Program-made: the position numbers and the translations under genes
Notes under the pieces: generated by a model
Told to the model about the DNA's origin: nothing
Database searches by the model: none
The model's input: only the letters and a program-made list of their open reading frames with translations
From: Melastoma dodecandrum
Taxonomy: Eukaryota; Streptophyta; Magnoliopsida; Myrtales; Melastomataceae
Direction of reading: 5' to 3'
Assembly (NCBI GenBank): GCA_029817715.1
Contig: JARUPY010000085.1
Location: forward strand, 5,890,001 to 5,954,000
Length of the DNA stretch: 64,000 bases
In this document: piece after piece, positions 10,391 through 23,871 of the stretch
Position numbering within the stretch: the stretch's first letter is position 1
Layout: every line of letters starts with the position of its first letter

Positions 10391-13300
10391 ATGTTTAAGA
10401 CTGTCTGGAGGAGGGTGAGATCGCCGCTTCGGCAACTGGGGAATGGTTCTTCTTCCTGTTCGTCTTCCCCTTGGACTAGCGGAGGCCCGGGTCTCCGGTT
10501 CTTCGCAGGAGTGCTGCCCGATGGGTTGGACCGCAGTTCCGAGGAATTCGCCCGCAATTCCCAGGCCATGGACGGCCTCCTTTCTCGGCTCCATTCCTCC
10601 ATCCACCAGGTTTTGTTTCCCCTCTTTTCCATCAACGATCATGTCATCTATGGCATGTTGGTTTTGCTTACGATCGGCTAAGTTAAACGATATGTGAAGT
10701 TAGATGAATTGTTGGGTTCAGTTTTGCCGATTGATGCTTCCCATGCTAGTGGAAATGGTTGCATTAGCACAATTGTGGAACACGGTTGTTTTTCGCCTTT
10801 CGTGTGCCTAAGCTTGACCTGAGCATCATTGTCATGGCATTTTGAATTCTGTGAAGTTACTTGTATGCTTTTGCTTTGCTTTGTTAAGTTTGCTGGTGGT
10901 CTGGGTTCTTGTTCAATTTTGATATTTTATGTTATGCTGCTGAGGAGGTGTTGTTTCTGTTTTGGTCGAAGCGAAGGTACTTGCCGGAGGAGGGCCAGGT
11001 GCCGTGAAGAGGAACAGGAGCAGGAACAAGCTGCTTCCGAGGGAAAGGATTGATAGTCTGATCGACCCTGGTTCTTCGTTTCTTGAGCTTTCCCAGGTTG
11101 CTTCTTCTTTCGTGGAATTGTAAAGCCACTTGCTTTAGATGTGTAGGTGTGCGGTCATGTAATTTCTTTTTCGGCTACTTATAGTGAAACTTCCATAAAC
11201 AAAGCTTGCAGGTCATGACTTGTATGAAGATCCACTGCCATCCGCTGGCATAGTCACCGGCATCGGTCCAGTCCATGGACAGCTTTGCATGTTCATGGCT
11301 AATGATCCTACTGTAAAAGGAGGCACTTATTTCCCTATTACGGTTAAAAAACACCTGAGGGCTCAGGAAATCGCTGCACAATGCAAATTACCATGTATAT
11401 ATCTTGTTGATAGTGGTGGAGCATTCCTCCCAAAGCAGGCTGAGGTCTTCCCAGACCGAGAAAACTTTGGCAGGATATTCTACAATCAAGCTACGATGTC
11501 TTCTGAAGGGATCCCTCAGATTGCATTGGTATTAGGTTCTTGCACCGCTGGTGGGGCCTATATACCTGCAATGGCTGATGAAAGTGTGATGGTCAAAGGA
11601 AATGGAACGATTTTCTTGGCTGGACCACCACTTGTAAAGGTGCGTTATAACCTGGAGATGAGTCACTCGGGCTTCTGCTTTCCTGTATTACGTACTGGTC
11701 TATTGTCATGAAACTATTCTTAGGGTTATCCGTTCTTTAATGCCATATAGTCTGCGACTCTTTTAAGGCCCTTTCTGATCATACTTTTAGATCACAATAC
11801 GTAAGTAACAGAGGAGTTTCAGTAGGCTGCAACTGGAGAAGAAGTTTCTGCAGAGGATTTAGGGGGAGCCGCTGTACACTGCAAACTGTCTGGAGTTTCG
11901 GATTATTTTGCTCAAGGTACCTTCGTATTTCCATTATATGTACCTCTAGAATGGTTTGGCTTCAAAGGAAATCATAGGAGGTGTGGAATTTCTGCTGGCC
12001 ATGTTGACATCATTAGTTTGTTGTTATTGCATAAAAGATAGTCTGCCACCACCATTCTGAACCCCATTTCTTCCCGATTGACGTCGGAAAGCAAATCTCT
12101 GTTTCTCTTTGTATCTGATTCTCTATAAAAATGTATTCAATGATTTTCTTTGCCTGTCTACCTTATTGCAGATGAGCTACATGCACTTGCTCTTGGGAGG
12201 AACATCATAAAGAATTTTCACACAGCCGGGAAGCGCACTACTGTCTCTGTTGCTCAAGAAATGAATGCAGAGTTTAAGGATCCATTGTACGATATATCTG
12301 AGCTTCGTTCTATTGCTCCCACTGACCTTAAACAGTCATTTGACATTCGATCAGTTATTGCTCGTATCGTGGATGGAAGCGAGTTTGATGAATTCAAGAA
12401 ATTGTATGGCACGGTGTGGGCATTAACCTCCCCGAAACATTTCAACTGCGATAATTCTATTTCCTAGTTGGCTTGCTATTTCCTTTGCTTATTTTCTGAA
12501 GCTTGCCCCACTGTTGTTAATTTTCAGACTCTTGTGACGGGATTTGCGAGAATATTTGGCCAGCCTGTGGGAATATTAGGAAACAATGGGATATTGTTCA
12601 ACGAATCAGCTCTTAAGGGGGCTCATTTCATTGAACTGTGTTCTCAGAGGAACATTCCTCTGGTGTTCCTTCAGAACATTACCGGATTTATGGTATGTAT
12701 GTTTTGGGAGTCTCAAATTCAGTTTGTCATAGTGTGCCGTAATGTTTTGCCAATTTGTGAACTCTATCTGATCATTGATGCTAAAGGTTAGGAGAAAGAA
12801 TAGTATCTTGCAATGATATTGCAGTCTTTGCACACCCAAGCAATCGTAAGGCGAGCAGAACCTCAGAAATCATTCCAGCACTATTTTAGTGAATGAGACT
12901 ATCGGCTCCTGCTCATGTTTTATCTTTATTATGAGTGGGTCCCATTTGTTGTTTTGCAGTATTTTCAGCTCCATTGTAGTTGAATGAGAATGTCAAACTG
13001 TTTCTTTTTGCCGTGGCGTCTTGTTGGCTTATCTTCTACAAGGTTGTAGTCATTGAGCTCTTCATATTCGTATTTGCAAGGTTGGGTCTAAATCGGAAGC
13101 AAATGGCATAGCTAAATCTGGGGCAAAGATGGTGATGGCGGTGTCTTGTGCGAAGGTGAGCCTCATTTGATTTAACTGCTCTTCCTGCTTCGGGATCCCC
13201 AATTCACGTTGTGAATAACTTGAGCATGTCGCTGCAAAAGTAGGTTGGAAGCTTCATGCTATGGTTTTCCCAACTTGTAGCATGACAATAATAATAAACT

Positions 13301-14081
13301 CAGGTCCCCCTATGAGCAATTCCGACTGTTCTGCAGGTACCTAAGGTTACGATCATCGTGGGTGGAAGTTTTGGTGCAGGAAACTATGCAATGTGCGGGC
13401 GTGCATACAGCCCCAATTTCATGTTTCTGTGGCCAAATGCAAGGATTTCTGTGATGGGAGGTGCTCAGGTAGCCCATTTTTTGCAATTTATTGCATTCTA
13501 AACAATAGATTCAATTCGTCATCTGTAATTCCTTTCCCAGAGTCTTTATCTGTGGGCGAAAAAAGACACCACTAGCTTTTGGCCATGTAAGCTCGTTGGG
13601 GGATAAGATCGAAACTTCCAGTTTGATCCTCCAACAGGCACTGAATCGAGAATCATCTGTATGCATGCACGGTCATTAGTTGATTGGCCTTAGAGCTTCT
13701 TAGACTGAAATGGTGCTTTGTGCTGTTGATGATGTGAACTCAGGCTGCCGGCGTGCTAACTCAAATCGAAAAGGCTAACAAGAAGAAGCAAGGAGTCGAG
13801 GTAAGATCAGGGATCCCGTCGATTACCGTCATCGGCATGTGAACCGCGAGATAACTTTGTTTCCCACTTTGATTCAGTGGGGAAAAGAAGAGGAGGCGGC
13901 ATTCAAAGCGAAGGTAGTGGAGGCGTACGAGAGGGAGGGCAACTGTTACTACTCGACGGCGAGGCTTTGGGACGACGGGATCATCGACCCTGCCGATACC
14001 CGGAAGGTCATAGGCCTTAGCATCTCGGCCGCACGGAACCGCCCTGAGGAAGACTCCAAATTCGGGGTATTCAGGATGTGA
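10391..14081 (+). CDS. MCCB: Methylcrotonoyl-CoA carboxylase beta chain, mitochondrial
   Basis: Ten exons: 10391-10609, 10977-11096, 11205-11639, 11826-11916, 12172-12413, 12528-12692, 13081-13155, 13337-13468, 13744-13800 and 13878-14081, giving 579 aa against about 587 in Arabidopsis. An Arg-rich amphipathic start ([15 protein letters not shown]) is a mitochondrial presequence. The carboxyltransferase core includes [44 protein letters not shown] and the C-terminal half [17 protein letters not shown] through [18 protein letters not shown], ending SKFGVFRM. With the biotinylated alpha subunit it carboxylates 3-methylcrotonyl-CoA in leucine breakdown in the matrix. Exon 2 uses a weak acceptor (GCGAAG at 10971-10976) but is the only choice that keeps [13 protein letters not shown] in frame. 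The internal segment [16 protein letters not shown] differs from Arabidopsis, as expected for a surface loop. Confidence 0.97.
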
Positions 14082-14744
14082 GAAGGCCCCTCTCCGTCGT
14101 ACTTTCAGATCTTGAGGCCAGGGTCAAAATAAATGGCATCATGTGGCATGCCCATGTAAAGACTAAGAAGCACTGGGATCAAGTCCTCAGATATCCAGAG
14201 TTCGCAAAAACATGACGAATGCCAGAACCTTTCTTTGGGTGGGGGCAGTGAGTGCCTTAAAGTCCTAAGCAATGCATGTGTTCGCCACAACTTTCACTTT
14301 TGCTGACATCCCTTTCTTCTGATATGAAATCGCCCCTCAAAGGGAAGGGAAAACAAATTTGTGTTCGCCACAATTTTTTCAAAATTCTAAATTTGGAGTT
14401 TTAAATTCCTACTTTTCTAGTAAAAAAATTTTCCTAAAATACGAAATGCTAATTAAGAACAAAATTCCAAAATTGTTCATAGACGGGGTTAATCTTATAA
14501 GATGTGATTGAAATCTTCATGACCCGTGTTTTGTGATCACGGGTCGAAGCAAATTAGTAATAAACTTTGTCATCAACTATAATTAAGCATATTTTTTTAA
14601 TTGAATCTTGACCCTTTATTTGTGATTTTGTCCTTGATTAGTAAATTTTCCTTTTTCTCAATTCCCATAAGAGTTAGTAGTAAAACTTGGACATCTACAA
14701 ATTTAGACGATGCAAAGCAAACGGCAACGCTCACCTCTAAAACG

Positions 14745-16074
14745 ATGAAGGATCAACGTTCTAATTGCTTTAGCGGGTCACCCGCCGTCAATCCCTTCTT
14801 CTTCTTCATCGTGGCGGCCGCTTTCGCCTACGTGCTGATCGTCTACGATTGTCATCCCGCGCTCGTGTTGACCGGGGTGACAAAGCGCGAGCCATCCTGT
14901 GACCTTTTCCAAGGGAACTGGGTGAGAAACGAGAGTTACCCGCTGTACGATGCCTCGCGGTGTCCGTTTGCGGAGCAGGGATTCAATTGTCTGGCGAATG
15001 GGCGGAACGACACCGATTACATGAAATATCAGTGGAAGCCCGAGGAGTGCGACATCCCGAGGTTCGATCCTAAGGAAGCTCTCGAGGGTCTACGAGGGAA
15101 GCGGGTGGTTTTCGTCGGGGACTCCCTGAGCAGGACGCAGTGGGAGTCCTTCATATGCATGCTGATGACAGGGGTGGATGATCAGAAGAGTGTCTACGAA
15201 ATCAACCGGAACGGAATCACCCGGCAGATCAGGTTCCTGGGTGTTCGTTTTGCCTCGTTCGACTTGCAGGTCGATTTCTACAGGTCGGTCTTCCTTGTCA
15301 TGCCTGGCAGCCGTCAGCGTGGTGCGCCAAAGAGGGTGACTTGGACCCTTCGCCTCGACGAGATAGATGATATCAACAAGAAATGGATCGATTCTGACGT
15401 CCTGGTGTTCAACTCCGGTCACTGGTGGTGCCACGAGAAGCTTTCCAGAGCGTAATAAGTCGCTCCCTTCCCTTTCATAGTTCCTCGAGGCAGTCATAGC
15501 AGAGCATTCTTAACGTTCATTCTTCAGACAGGGGCTTGTACTTCAATAACTCAATGCAGCTAGGGATGCCGATCCCTTCGGCTTTTAGAAGGGGGCTAGA
15601 GACATGGGCTTCCTGGGTAGACGCAAACGTCAACCAGACCAGGACTCGCGTGTTCTTCCGGACGTTCGAATCGACTCACTGGAGGTAACACTAGCTATAA
15701 GCCTCCAAATCTTCCGACTGCTTTGCAGCGAGGCTCCAGAGTTCTCATAATATCAGCATGTTTTTTCTGCCACTTATATCAGCGGGGTTGGCGGCCGGTC
15801 ATGCGAAATCACCCTGCTCCCGTCCAAGGAAATGGGAGGGAGGGACAAAAGCTTCGTCACGGACACCGTGCTCGACGTCTTGGAGAAGATGAAGACTCGG
15901 GTGATCCCGCTTCGCGTGACGCCAATGGGAGCATACAGGAGCGATGGGCACGCAGGGAGGTGGAGCTACGAGCCAGCCGTCCCCGACTGCACCCACTGGT
16001 GCCTCCCGGGCGTGCCGGAAGCCTGGAACGAGATCCTCTTCTCCTTCATCTTGTCCAAAACCAAAACTAGCTGA
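14745..16074 (+). CDS. TRICHOME BIREFRINGENCE-LIKE (TBL/DUF231) polysaccharide O-acetyltransferase
   Basis: Three exons: 14745-15451, 15532-15684 and 15783-16074, giving 383 aa. The frame is open further upstream to 14601, but I place the start at 14745 (MKDQRSNCFSG). This puts a single membrane anchor (FFFFIVAAAFAYVLIVY) near the N-terminus, giving a type II Golgi protein. The TBL domain begins CDLFQGNWVRNESYPLYD. It carries the GDS motif (VFVGDSLSRTQWES) and the C-terminal motif DCTHWCLPGVPEAWNEIL, which supply the catalytic Ser and the Asp-His pair. TBLs add acetyl groups to xylan, mannan or pectin. Wording around FNSGHWW and STHWSG resembles the TBL8-11 clade, of which TBL10 acts on pectin; the substrate here is unknown. 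The splice site before GLYFNNS is the second of two nearby AGs, and only it keeps the frame. Confidence 0.92.
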
Positions 16075-16233
16075 CCTTCTGCTTCTGCTCCACTTAGAAA
16101 AAAAAATAGTCGGATGCAACCAATTAAATGTTGCTTTACATCCTTCTTTCCTTTAATTTGTGCTACTATAAATTACTTTTATGAAACTATACAAATATCT
16201 AAACCAGGATACTGGCGGATAGGCTGGATCAAA

Positions 16234-16475
16234 TTGGGCTAATATTTTGGGCCGATACCAAAAGGCCCAATCTCCTCCTCCAAGCCCAACTAACTAATTC
16301 GATGGGCATCGATGTGTCCAGTCAGATGAAGGGTCACGATTAATTTAAATATATCCAACGGCTGATTACCATTTCAATCAACCCTATATAATGCTTCCAC
16401 CCCCGCACCCCAGTACCCCTCTTCTTCCTGTTCGCCCTTTGCTCCGCCGCCTCAGGAAGTCGACTTCTAGGGTTT
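16234..16475 (+). promoter_or_regulatory. Ribosomal-protein-type promoter: site II motifs and telo-box
   Basis: Four TGGGCY-type site II motifs, in either orientation, lie at 16234-16240, 16246-16253, 16264-16270 and 16282-16289. A telo-box (TAGGGTTT, inverse AAACCCTA) lies at 16468-16475 in the leader, about 45 bp before the start codon. This TCP-site plus telo-box pairing is typical of plant ribosomal-protein genes expressed in dividing cells. Confidence 0.75.
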
Positions 16476-16519
16476 TATTCCGAAGGTCTCCACAGCGCCG
16501 ACCGATCAATCCAGCGATC

Positions 16520-17475
<956 letters not shown>

Positions 17476-20400
17476 AAGTCTTCCGTTTTTATTTTACTTT
17501 TGCCCCTCTGAGGATGGGAAGATCCCGACAACTTACTTAGTCCCTCTGTCACTTTTGTTCCTCCTTTTCAATTGTCAATTTTGTTGGAACTGGTGGATGT
17601 CGATGGGGGCCGTGGTCGGCCATATTCCCTGTGTCATGGATCTATTTATTAGATTGGTTGCCATAATTTTAAGATCCAGCCGGGGTTTGCTTCTAGGCTA
17701 CTCTGGTGATCCGTGTAGAACTAGTGATATTGATCTCATCAACAGACCTTGTAGAGCTTCTTCCGATTTCTCGAAAAATAGAAATATGACCAATAGTTGT
17801 TCAAGTGTATAAAAGAAGAGCGCTGGGTAACTGGATGCGCCAGCGATCATCACATAGGGGAGTGCCCGGCTTTATCGGCCTGGTATCCTGGACCTCGTGT
17901 TCATGGTATCTACATTCAACTGGACCTTGTTGGTGTGGGCACACCAGATTTCAGTGTGGCCACACAAGGACGTCACTTGTTCATAGAAACGTTAGTTTGA
18001 CCACACAAGAGTTCAATGTGGCCACACCGATTAACAAACACATTGATAATAAACTGGTTTGTGTAGATCACATTGTTGAATGAATGAAGTGTTGTTTGAA
18101 TGGTTGTGTATGTTCATAAGAAATAACCAAAGATAACTATTGGGAATTGGGGATGATTATCATTGAGGGAACACAACCCTTGATATTTGAAGTTCACACC
18201 ATTTGGCGAACAACTATGACTCTTTGTTTTTCGAATAGTTACCTCACGAAGAAACAAGTTCTCTTGATTAGACATGAATCTTCGTGAAATGATATGTCTC
18301 CTCCTAATATCTCCATATCTATTTAAGACATAACACTTGTTGAGAAATTGATAATCTCGTTTCAAATTATCTAAACACCATATTCCTTTTGAGATTTTTT
18401 ATTAGAACACTCGATTTTGCAGAATTCCGTGTTAGTGATCTTCATTACTCCTAGAGGATATTCGTACTACTTTCTCGGCTGTAACTTTATAGTGGGGGCG
18501 AATAATTCCTTAAAGAGATGTGCGGTGAAGGTCTTTGCCAATATTAATTTATCTAAATCGCGTCCGCTTTTATCGTTCGAATTTGAAGCTTTCGCATCGG
18601 TGACTAAGTTTCCCGACATTTTTTAATAGTTGAATTTTCTTCATTTTGTCTTAGTTTGAAAATATTGCAAAAATCTCACAGGAACTGGATGCAATCGGGA
18701 GACATGTGGTCAAAAAGGTTATACTAAACTCCTGAAATCGGGATGTCCGATGAATATGACAGACTGACGACGACGACGAGTGTGTGTGATGACAATAAGA
18801 GAAGAGGGTTTTACTTACGAAAGGAGCTAAAGCTAAGCCTATTCCTAGCACCTTCTTTTTGTATCACATGCTCCCAAACATGGGGCTCAAATCAAATATA
18901 TATATATATATATATATATATAAACAGACTACTCACATCCCAATCCCATCCCCACCCAAAAGAAATGAATTAACATGGCCTGGTTTGCACATGGGGATCA
19001 TCCCAAATTATTACAACAATATTTTAATAATAAGAAGAAATAAGTTGGTATCTTACACTAATTTTATTCAAGGAAAAGGACAAAAGTAAATAATGAGGTT
19101 AGGAAAAGCCCGGTCAAATCCCTCCCCCCTTTGAATGCAAAAATGTATTGCATCCCCACCACCACCACCCATTCGGATCCAATTGCTTGATCCCCTACGG
19201 TTTGATCACACAGGACAGAATGGCCGGCCTTTTCATTTTATCCTCGCATACGTAAACTCACCACCATCATATCATATCCCAAATAAAATGACACGACACG
19301 TGTTGGAGTGGAGGATGGATGGACCGACCCAAGTGAATAAATAATATAAAAACCATAGAGATATAAATATATATACTAACCGTCGTGAGTCCCAGTTGAC
19401 TATCATCATCATCATCAATCAGACGGTTGGGTTGTGTTCCCCATTTGCTGCTAACTGCCCTTTTTGTTCCTTTCCCCCCACTTTAAATCTACCCTCCATT
19501 TAACAGCCACATATATAATTAATGGATGTTCAGCGAGTAAAAAATACCAATACCCATTTCTTTAATACGAGTTAATGTGTCGAGAAAAAGGTTCGATGGG
19601 TTATATAACAAGTCGAGTAGGTTTTGGTTAAATGAGGAGAAACCAAAAGGGATCTCTCTCTGTCTGGGATTGTTTCTTTTTCTTTCGCTGGTAATCGCAT
19701 TTTCTTATTGCTTAAAAAAAAAAAAACAAAACAATACAAAGAAAATCTTCAGATGGATTTGGTTGGCGGTCCAAGTGGAGAGGGATCGGCGTCGGACTCT
19801 CATTTTTCTTTGTTATTACTAACAACAACAACAACAACCACAACCCGGGTGGGTTATTAATCACAAATAGGACTGACCCGGGTCTATTAGGCACACGGCC
19901 CCGCCGTCTCACGATACTCATACACGCATCACACCGCGTCCCCCGGGATCGTAACGGCATCGGTCGAGGAGAGGAATGTGGCTTCTTCATTTTTTTTTTC
20001 TAGAGAAGTCGGTCTCAGTAGTTGAAACGAACGAACGATGATTGTAGATGAAAGTGGAAATCTATCTATTCTCAACCTGATGATCATCATGGACTTCATG
20101 ATTAGTTTGAATAAACAAAATTATATGTTTGATTTGCTTTCTCCTCTTCCTCCTCCCTCCTTTTTTGGTTTCAATGAACATGAACTTTGTGATCTTATTT
20201 CTTTAATCCGTCAGGGATAGAGGATCATGATTGCGACCCTCCCTAAAAAAATGGTTTTGAATGGAAATCGTTAGCTTATGATTGCATTCTTCGAATCTAT
20301 ATAATATAAATCAATTCTTAGTTAACAATTTAAATTTTTCTATAAAAAAAAAATATAGGATGGAAAGGGTTTGAGTTCTTTCTCTTTTTGACTGTTATTA

Positions 20401-21352
20401 GTACTAAACTGGGATTAACTTAACTGATTAAAGAATAATATAATAATGCAGCAGCAGAAGGTGCATTTCCCTTTGGAAAACATGCCTATCATTGCCACAA
20501 GCTCTTCAATCATCATGCTAACTATATATTTCTGCCATATTCTATCTCTCTCTGTGCATGTGATCCCCTCTATAGTTTTTCTTTATGCACCTGAAAGGCC
20601 CCAGGGGCGGCTCCCAGGTCGGCTATCGTTGCACGTCCCCTCGTCCCGATTCATTCCTCTGACTGCTAGTTCTGAAAGCATAACTAAGTAGGGAGATGTA
20701 ATAATCACCTTGTCTAAAAACGTGTATGGTTATGTTGAGAGTCTCGTGTCGAGATCAAGAAGATCCTTTCTAACAGATGGAATAAAGATCCAAAGAAAAA
20801 ACCCCAGCCCAGATGGAATACTTTGACTGTTTCCCCCACACAAACACATGCAACTCTTTGAGCAGCAAGTGATTGTTGCAGCAGCAGCAGCAGAAGAAGA
20901 AGAAAATTGCTGATAATGGTGGTGGTGGTGGGGAGGCAAAAGGGTTTAATGATTGCATGTGCAGTTTATCAACTACTTGCAACTAACTTTGGTAAGAATT
21001 AAAAAAAATTGTGTGCTTTCTTCGAGTCTCATTTGTTCACTATTCATTGCATGGGACCAAAACCCAATCAAGTAAAAAATCAAGATTTTAAGGTCTATAT
21101 AAATGATAAAATAGCTTGGATTCATTTAAGTAAGTCTTGGGTTTAAACCATCACCTCTATTGGAAGACACACTCATCGTAGTCATATTTTTTTATTTGAA
21201 TTGAGTCCAAATTAATCGAAGCGAAGTTTCGATTTAAACTACCATCATAATCAGAATATTAAATAGTAATTTCCTATGTTATGTTTGATGTAATAATAGA
21301 GGTGAGAGATTGTTGGCAGGTTTTGATGGTAAAATTAAATCATTATCAAGTT
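17476..21352. other. Gene-poor AT-rich region
   Basis: Nearly 4 kb with no recognisable protein gene. It contains the RPS27 3' end, imperfect inverted phrases built on GTGTGGCCACAC near 17950-18030, simple repeats, and short open frames with no family likeness. The stretch 18390-18620 has the look of a worn retrotransposon end but shows no motif that would prove it. Confidence 0.55.
18896..18922. repeat. (AT)n microsatellite
   Basis: Uninterrupted AT dinucleotide run of 27 bases. Confidence 0.95.
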
Positions 21353-21380
21353 GGGGGGGGGGGGGGGGGGGGGGGGGGGG
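21353..21380 (+). repeat. 28-base guanine homopolymer
   Basis: A run of 28 G on the plus strand, followed by TGGGTGGGGA. It lies about 20 bp before a TATATAAA box (about 21402-21409) and 130 bp before the ERF start codon. Such a tract can form G-quadruplexes and is prone to length change and sequencing error. Confidence 0.9.
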
Positions 21381-21510
21381 TGGGTGGGGAGAATGTTGTG
21401 CTTATATAAACCATTCCAAAGTGCAACCAAATCTCAGCAAACCCACAAAAATCCCCTCTAAAACTCTAAAACCTCTGTTTAGCAGCCAAAACACAGAGTG
21501 AGAAAAAAAA

Positions 21511-22348
21511 ATGAGCTCTTCTTCGTCAAGCAAGGCCAAGAAGAAGCAGTCCCAGTCCCCTGATTCCCCTGCCGGCAGTGGCGGGAGGTTCCTCGGCGTC
21601 CGACGCCGTCCCTGGGGCCGGTATGCTGCCGAGATAAGGGACCCTTCCACCAAGGAGAGGCACTGGCTAGGCACTTTCGATACCGCCGAGGAGGCTGCCC
21701 TCGCGTATGACAGAGCCGCCCGGTCTATGCGCGGCTCCCGTGCTCGTACGAACTTCATGTACTCTGACATGCCTGCAGGTATGGTGACCGTGACAGATGC
21801 CTAACTTGTTGAGAAGTATCTCGGGTAATGAATCGGGGAACGATTCACGAACCTCCCTTGTACGTACGAATGCAGGTTCCTCTGTCACTTCGATCATTTC
21901 GCCAGACGAGTCCCAGCAGAACTTCTCTGCCATTTTCACGGCTAACCAGGACCAACCCAACGAGAACCCGGGAAATGGTGTTGGTTCTGACAGCCAATGC
22001 CATTACCAGGAGAGCTACTGGCCGTCCTCTGGGTACCAGGACAGCAGCAGCTGTGACAGTTACTACTCATCAAAACGTTATGATGATGCAGAGCTCCCTC
22101 CCCTGCCTTCAGACATTTCGGGCTCGAACGGATCTAGCAACGGATATGGGAGCAGTGCCGAGCACGGCAGCTGGAGCAACCGGGGTGAGTTCGACAATTT
22201 CCCCGATCACACCACAGCATCGACCGGGTCATCCTACTTCAGTTTCGACACTACAGGGTATGTGCACAGCCCGCTGTTCAGCAGGATGCCTCCTGCCTCG
22301 GATTCGGTACCTGACGGTTTCAACTTGGGCTCCTCTTATTTCTTCTGA
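21511..22348 (+). CDS. LEP: AP2/ERF transcription factor, LEAFY PETIOLE (LEP)-like
   Basis: Two exons: 21511-21778 and 21876-22348, giving 246 aa. After a Ser/Lys-rich start, one AP2/ERF domain occupies residues about 26-84 ([20 protein letters not shown], then [20 protein letters not shown]). It has the Ala and Asp expected of ERF-type GCC-box binding. The C-terminal half is Ser/Gly/Asn-rich and ends [10 protein letters not shown]. The very tight N-terminal spacing and [20 protein letters not shown] resemble LEP/ERF086-type factors, which influence leaf petiole form and cytokinin-related growth. A 97 bp GT-AG intron is needed: without it the frame ends shortly after SDMPAG, and the second exon resumes family sequence exactly ([12 protein letters not shown]). 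Most ERF genes lack introns, so this is noteworthy. The LEP assignment is by likeness, not certain. Confidence 0.88.
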
Positions 22349-23245
22349 ACCGACCATCCCAAGACATTGGCACCCGGCATCAATCCCTGTCAAATCACAC
22401 GTCCGTGGTGAACTTTTCATTCACATTACCTTTTATTTGCTTCGAGTGATGATCCATTCGACTGCCCCGTCACAAGATTCTCCGGCACCTCGTTTCCCGC
22501 ATCTACATCCCGGGCTCACGCTGTGTACGACGCAGAGTCTCTAGACTGAGGGCATTCCTATGAGATTGTTCCAGAGTTGCGTTTTTTCCCATTTTCGGGC
22601 TTTTCAGAGTCCTTCTTTATCTGGTTGTGAGTCAGTCATTGAGGCCTATGCGAGGATTTCCTTGTTAGGACATAACAACTGAGACCTCCGAGGCCATTTG
22701 TTGTTTGGACATCTACCTCTTGTATCCATCCATTTGTTATTGTTGCATTACTTGCGATTTTCGTGTAGTCAAGTGTCCATTAATTGTCTTGTCTCATAAG
22801 CACGAGTTCATTACTAACTGAGTCAAATCAGATCCGTGACGGCCTAGGCCCGTTGAGCCACAACAGAACCATTCGGCAAGTTCATAGTTTTATGTATCTT
22901 TGGCATATGATACGGTCGGTTTTCGATATAGGTCGACAGTGAAAGCAGCGGTCGTTCGAAAGTTCAGTGAGACCTGCAAAGAGGGAATTGATATCAGTTC
23001 GTGATTTTAAGTCGAACATAAACATGAAGTAGCTTAACTTACTCCAATCTGTCTCAAACTGTGACCAGCTCTTCTTTTAAGAAATGTCATGGTTTGATCA
23101 CCAACATGATGCCGAAATCACCGCTCAAGAACTCATTTAAAGTGATTCCCGAATGAGGAAACTCTGTGTGAAGATAGTCCAGTTCAAGGAGAATCGTTCA
23201 ATGGGCATCATGAGATACACTGCTCCTTTGTGTTTTTAGCATTGC

Positions 23246-23586
23246 TGGCTGATCAGGAATGAGGCATTCGCGCAGGACGCCAACTGCCTGAACCAGCTAC
23301 GACCTTGTCTCTACTACCTGAATGGCGACCCGCTCACGACGTGCTGCAACCCTCTCAAGGCAGTGATTAAGTCGGAACCTGTAAGCCTCTGTTAGATGAT
23401 GAGCAACCGAAGGGCCAGCACTGCCGAACAGGCTGGTTTCGACATCACCGAGGCTCAGAAGCTCCCGGGGAAGTGTGGACAGAACGTCGAAATTCGGCAG
23501 CTGATTCGCAGGTGACTGGTTCCGTGGCCATGCCGGTGGTGCTGTTCATCGGAGGGATACTGGTGATGGTGACGGAACTTCTTTAG
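23246..23586 (+). pseudogene. Decayed GPI-anchored lipid-transfer-protein (LTPG-like) gene
   Basis: The plus frame reads NCLNQLRPCLYYLNG, then TTCCNPLKAVIKSEP, an in-frame TAG at 23393-23395, then MMSNRRASTAEQAGFD and GKCGQNVE. This is the eight-cysteine fold of LTPG-type proteins in correct order. The CxC pair next to the stop has lost its second cysteine. A frameshift near 23510 separates this from a hydrophobic tail (SVAMPVVLFIGGILVMV, stop at 23584) that looks like a GPI-anchor signal. No signal peptide or start codon fits upstream. An intact gene would encode an apoplastic lipid-binding protein. The break pattern indicates a pseudogene, or a gene whose introns I cannot place. Confidence 0.7.
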
Positions 23587-23871
23587 ACGGTTGTTTTTTT
23601 TTTTTACTTTTCGTGGTTGTAACAAACTTTGGATTCGTTGGGCTTGCCTTTCATGAAACACAGAAAATGCCGTGTTTGCCTCCCCAAATAATTTCAATTG
23701 AAAAGTATATATCTAATAATTTTATTTTAGATGAACCAAACACGGCCTTAATTTCCCGCTGGTCAACACCAACTCCATCTGAAATCCGGCCCCGCCGATC
23801 TCCACCTCCTTCTCCTCCTCCTACTCGCCCTCTCCACCGACCAACCGCCTCCTCCGACAGCGAAGTCCCCG

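Noticed and set aside
23381..23395. A 15-base GT-AG 'intron' that would remove the stop in the LTPG-like sequence
   Set aside because: Far too short for a plant intron; the stop is better read as decay.
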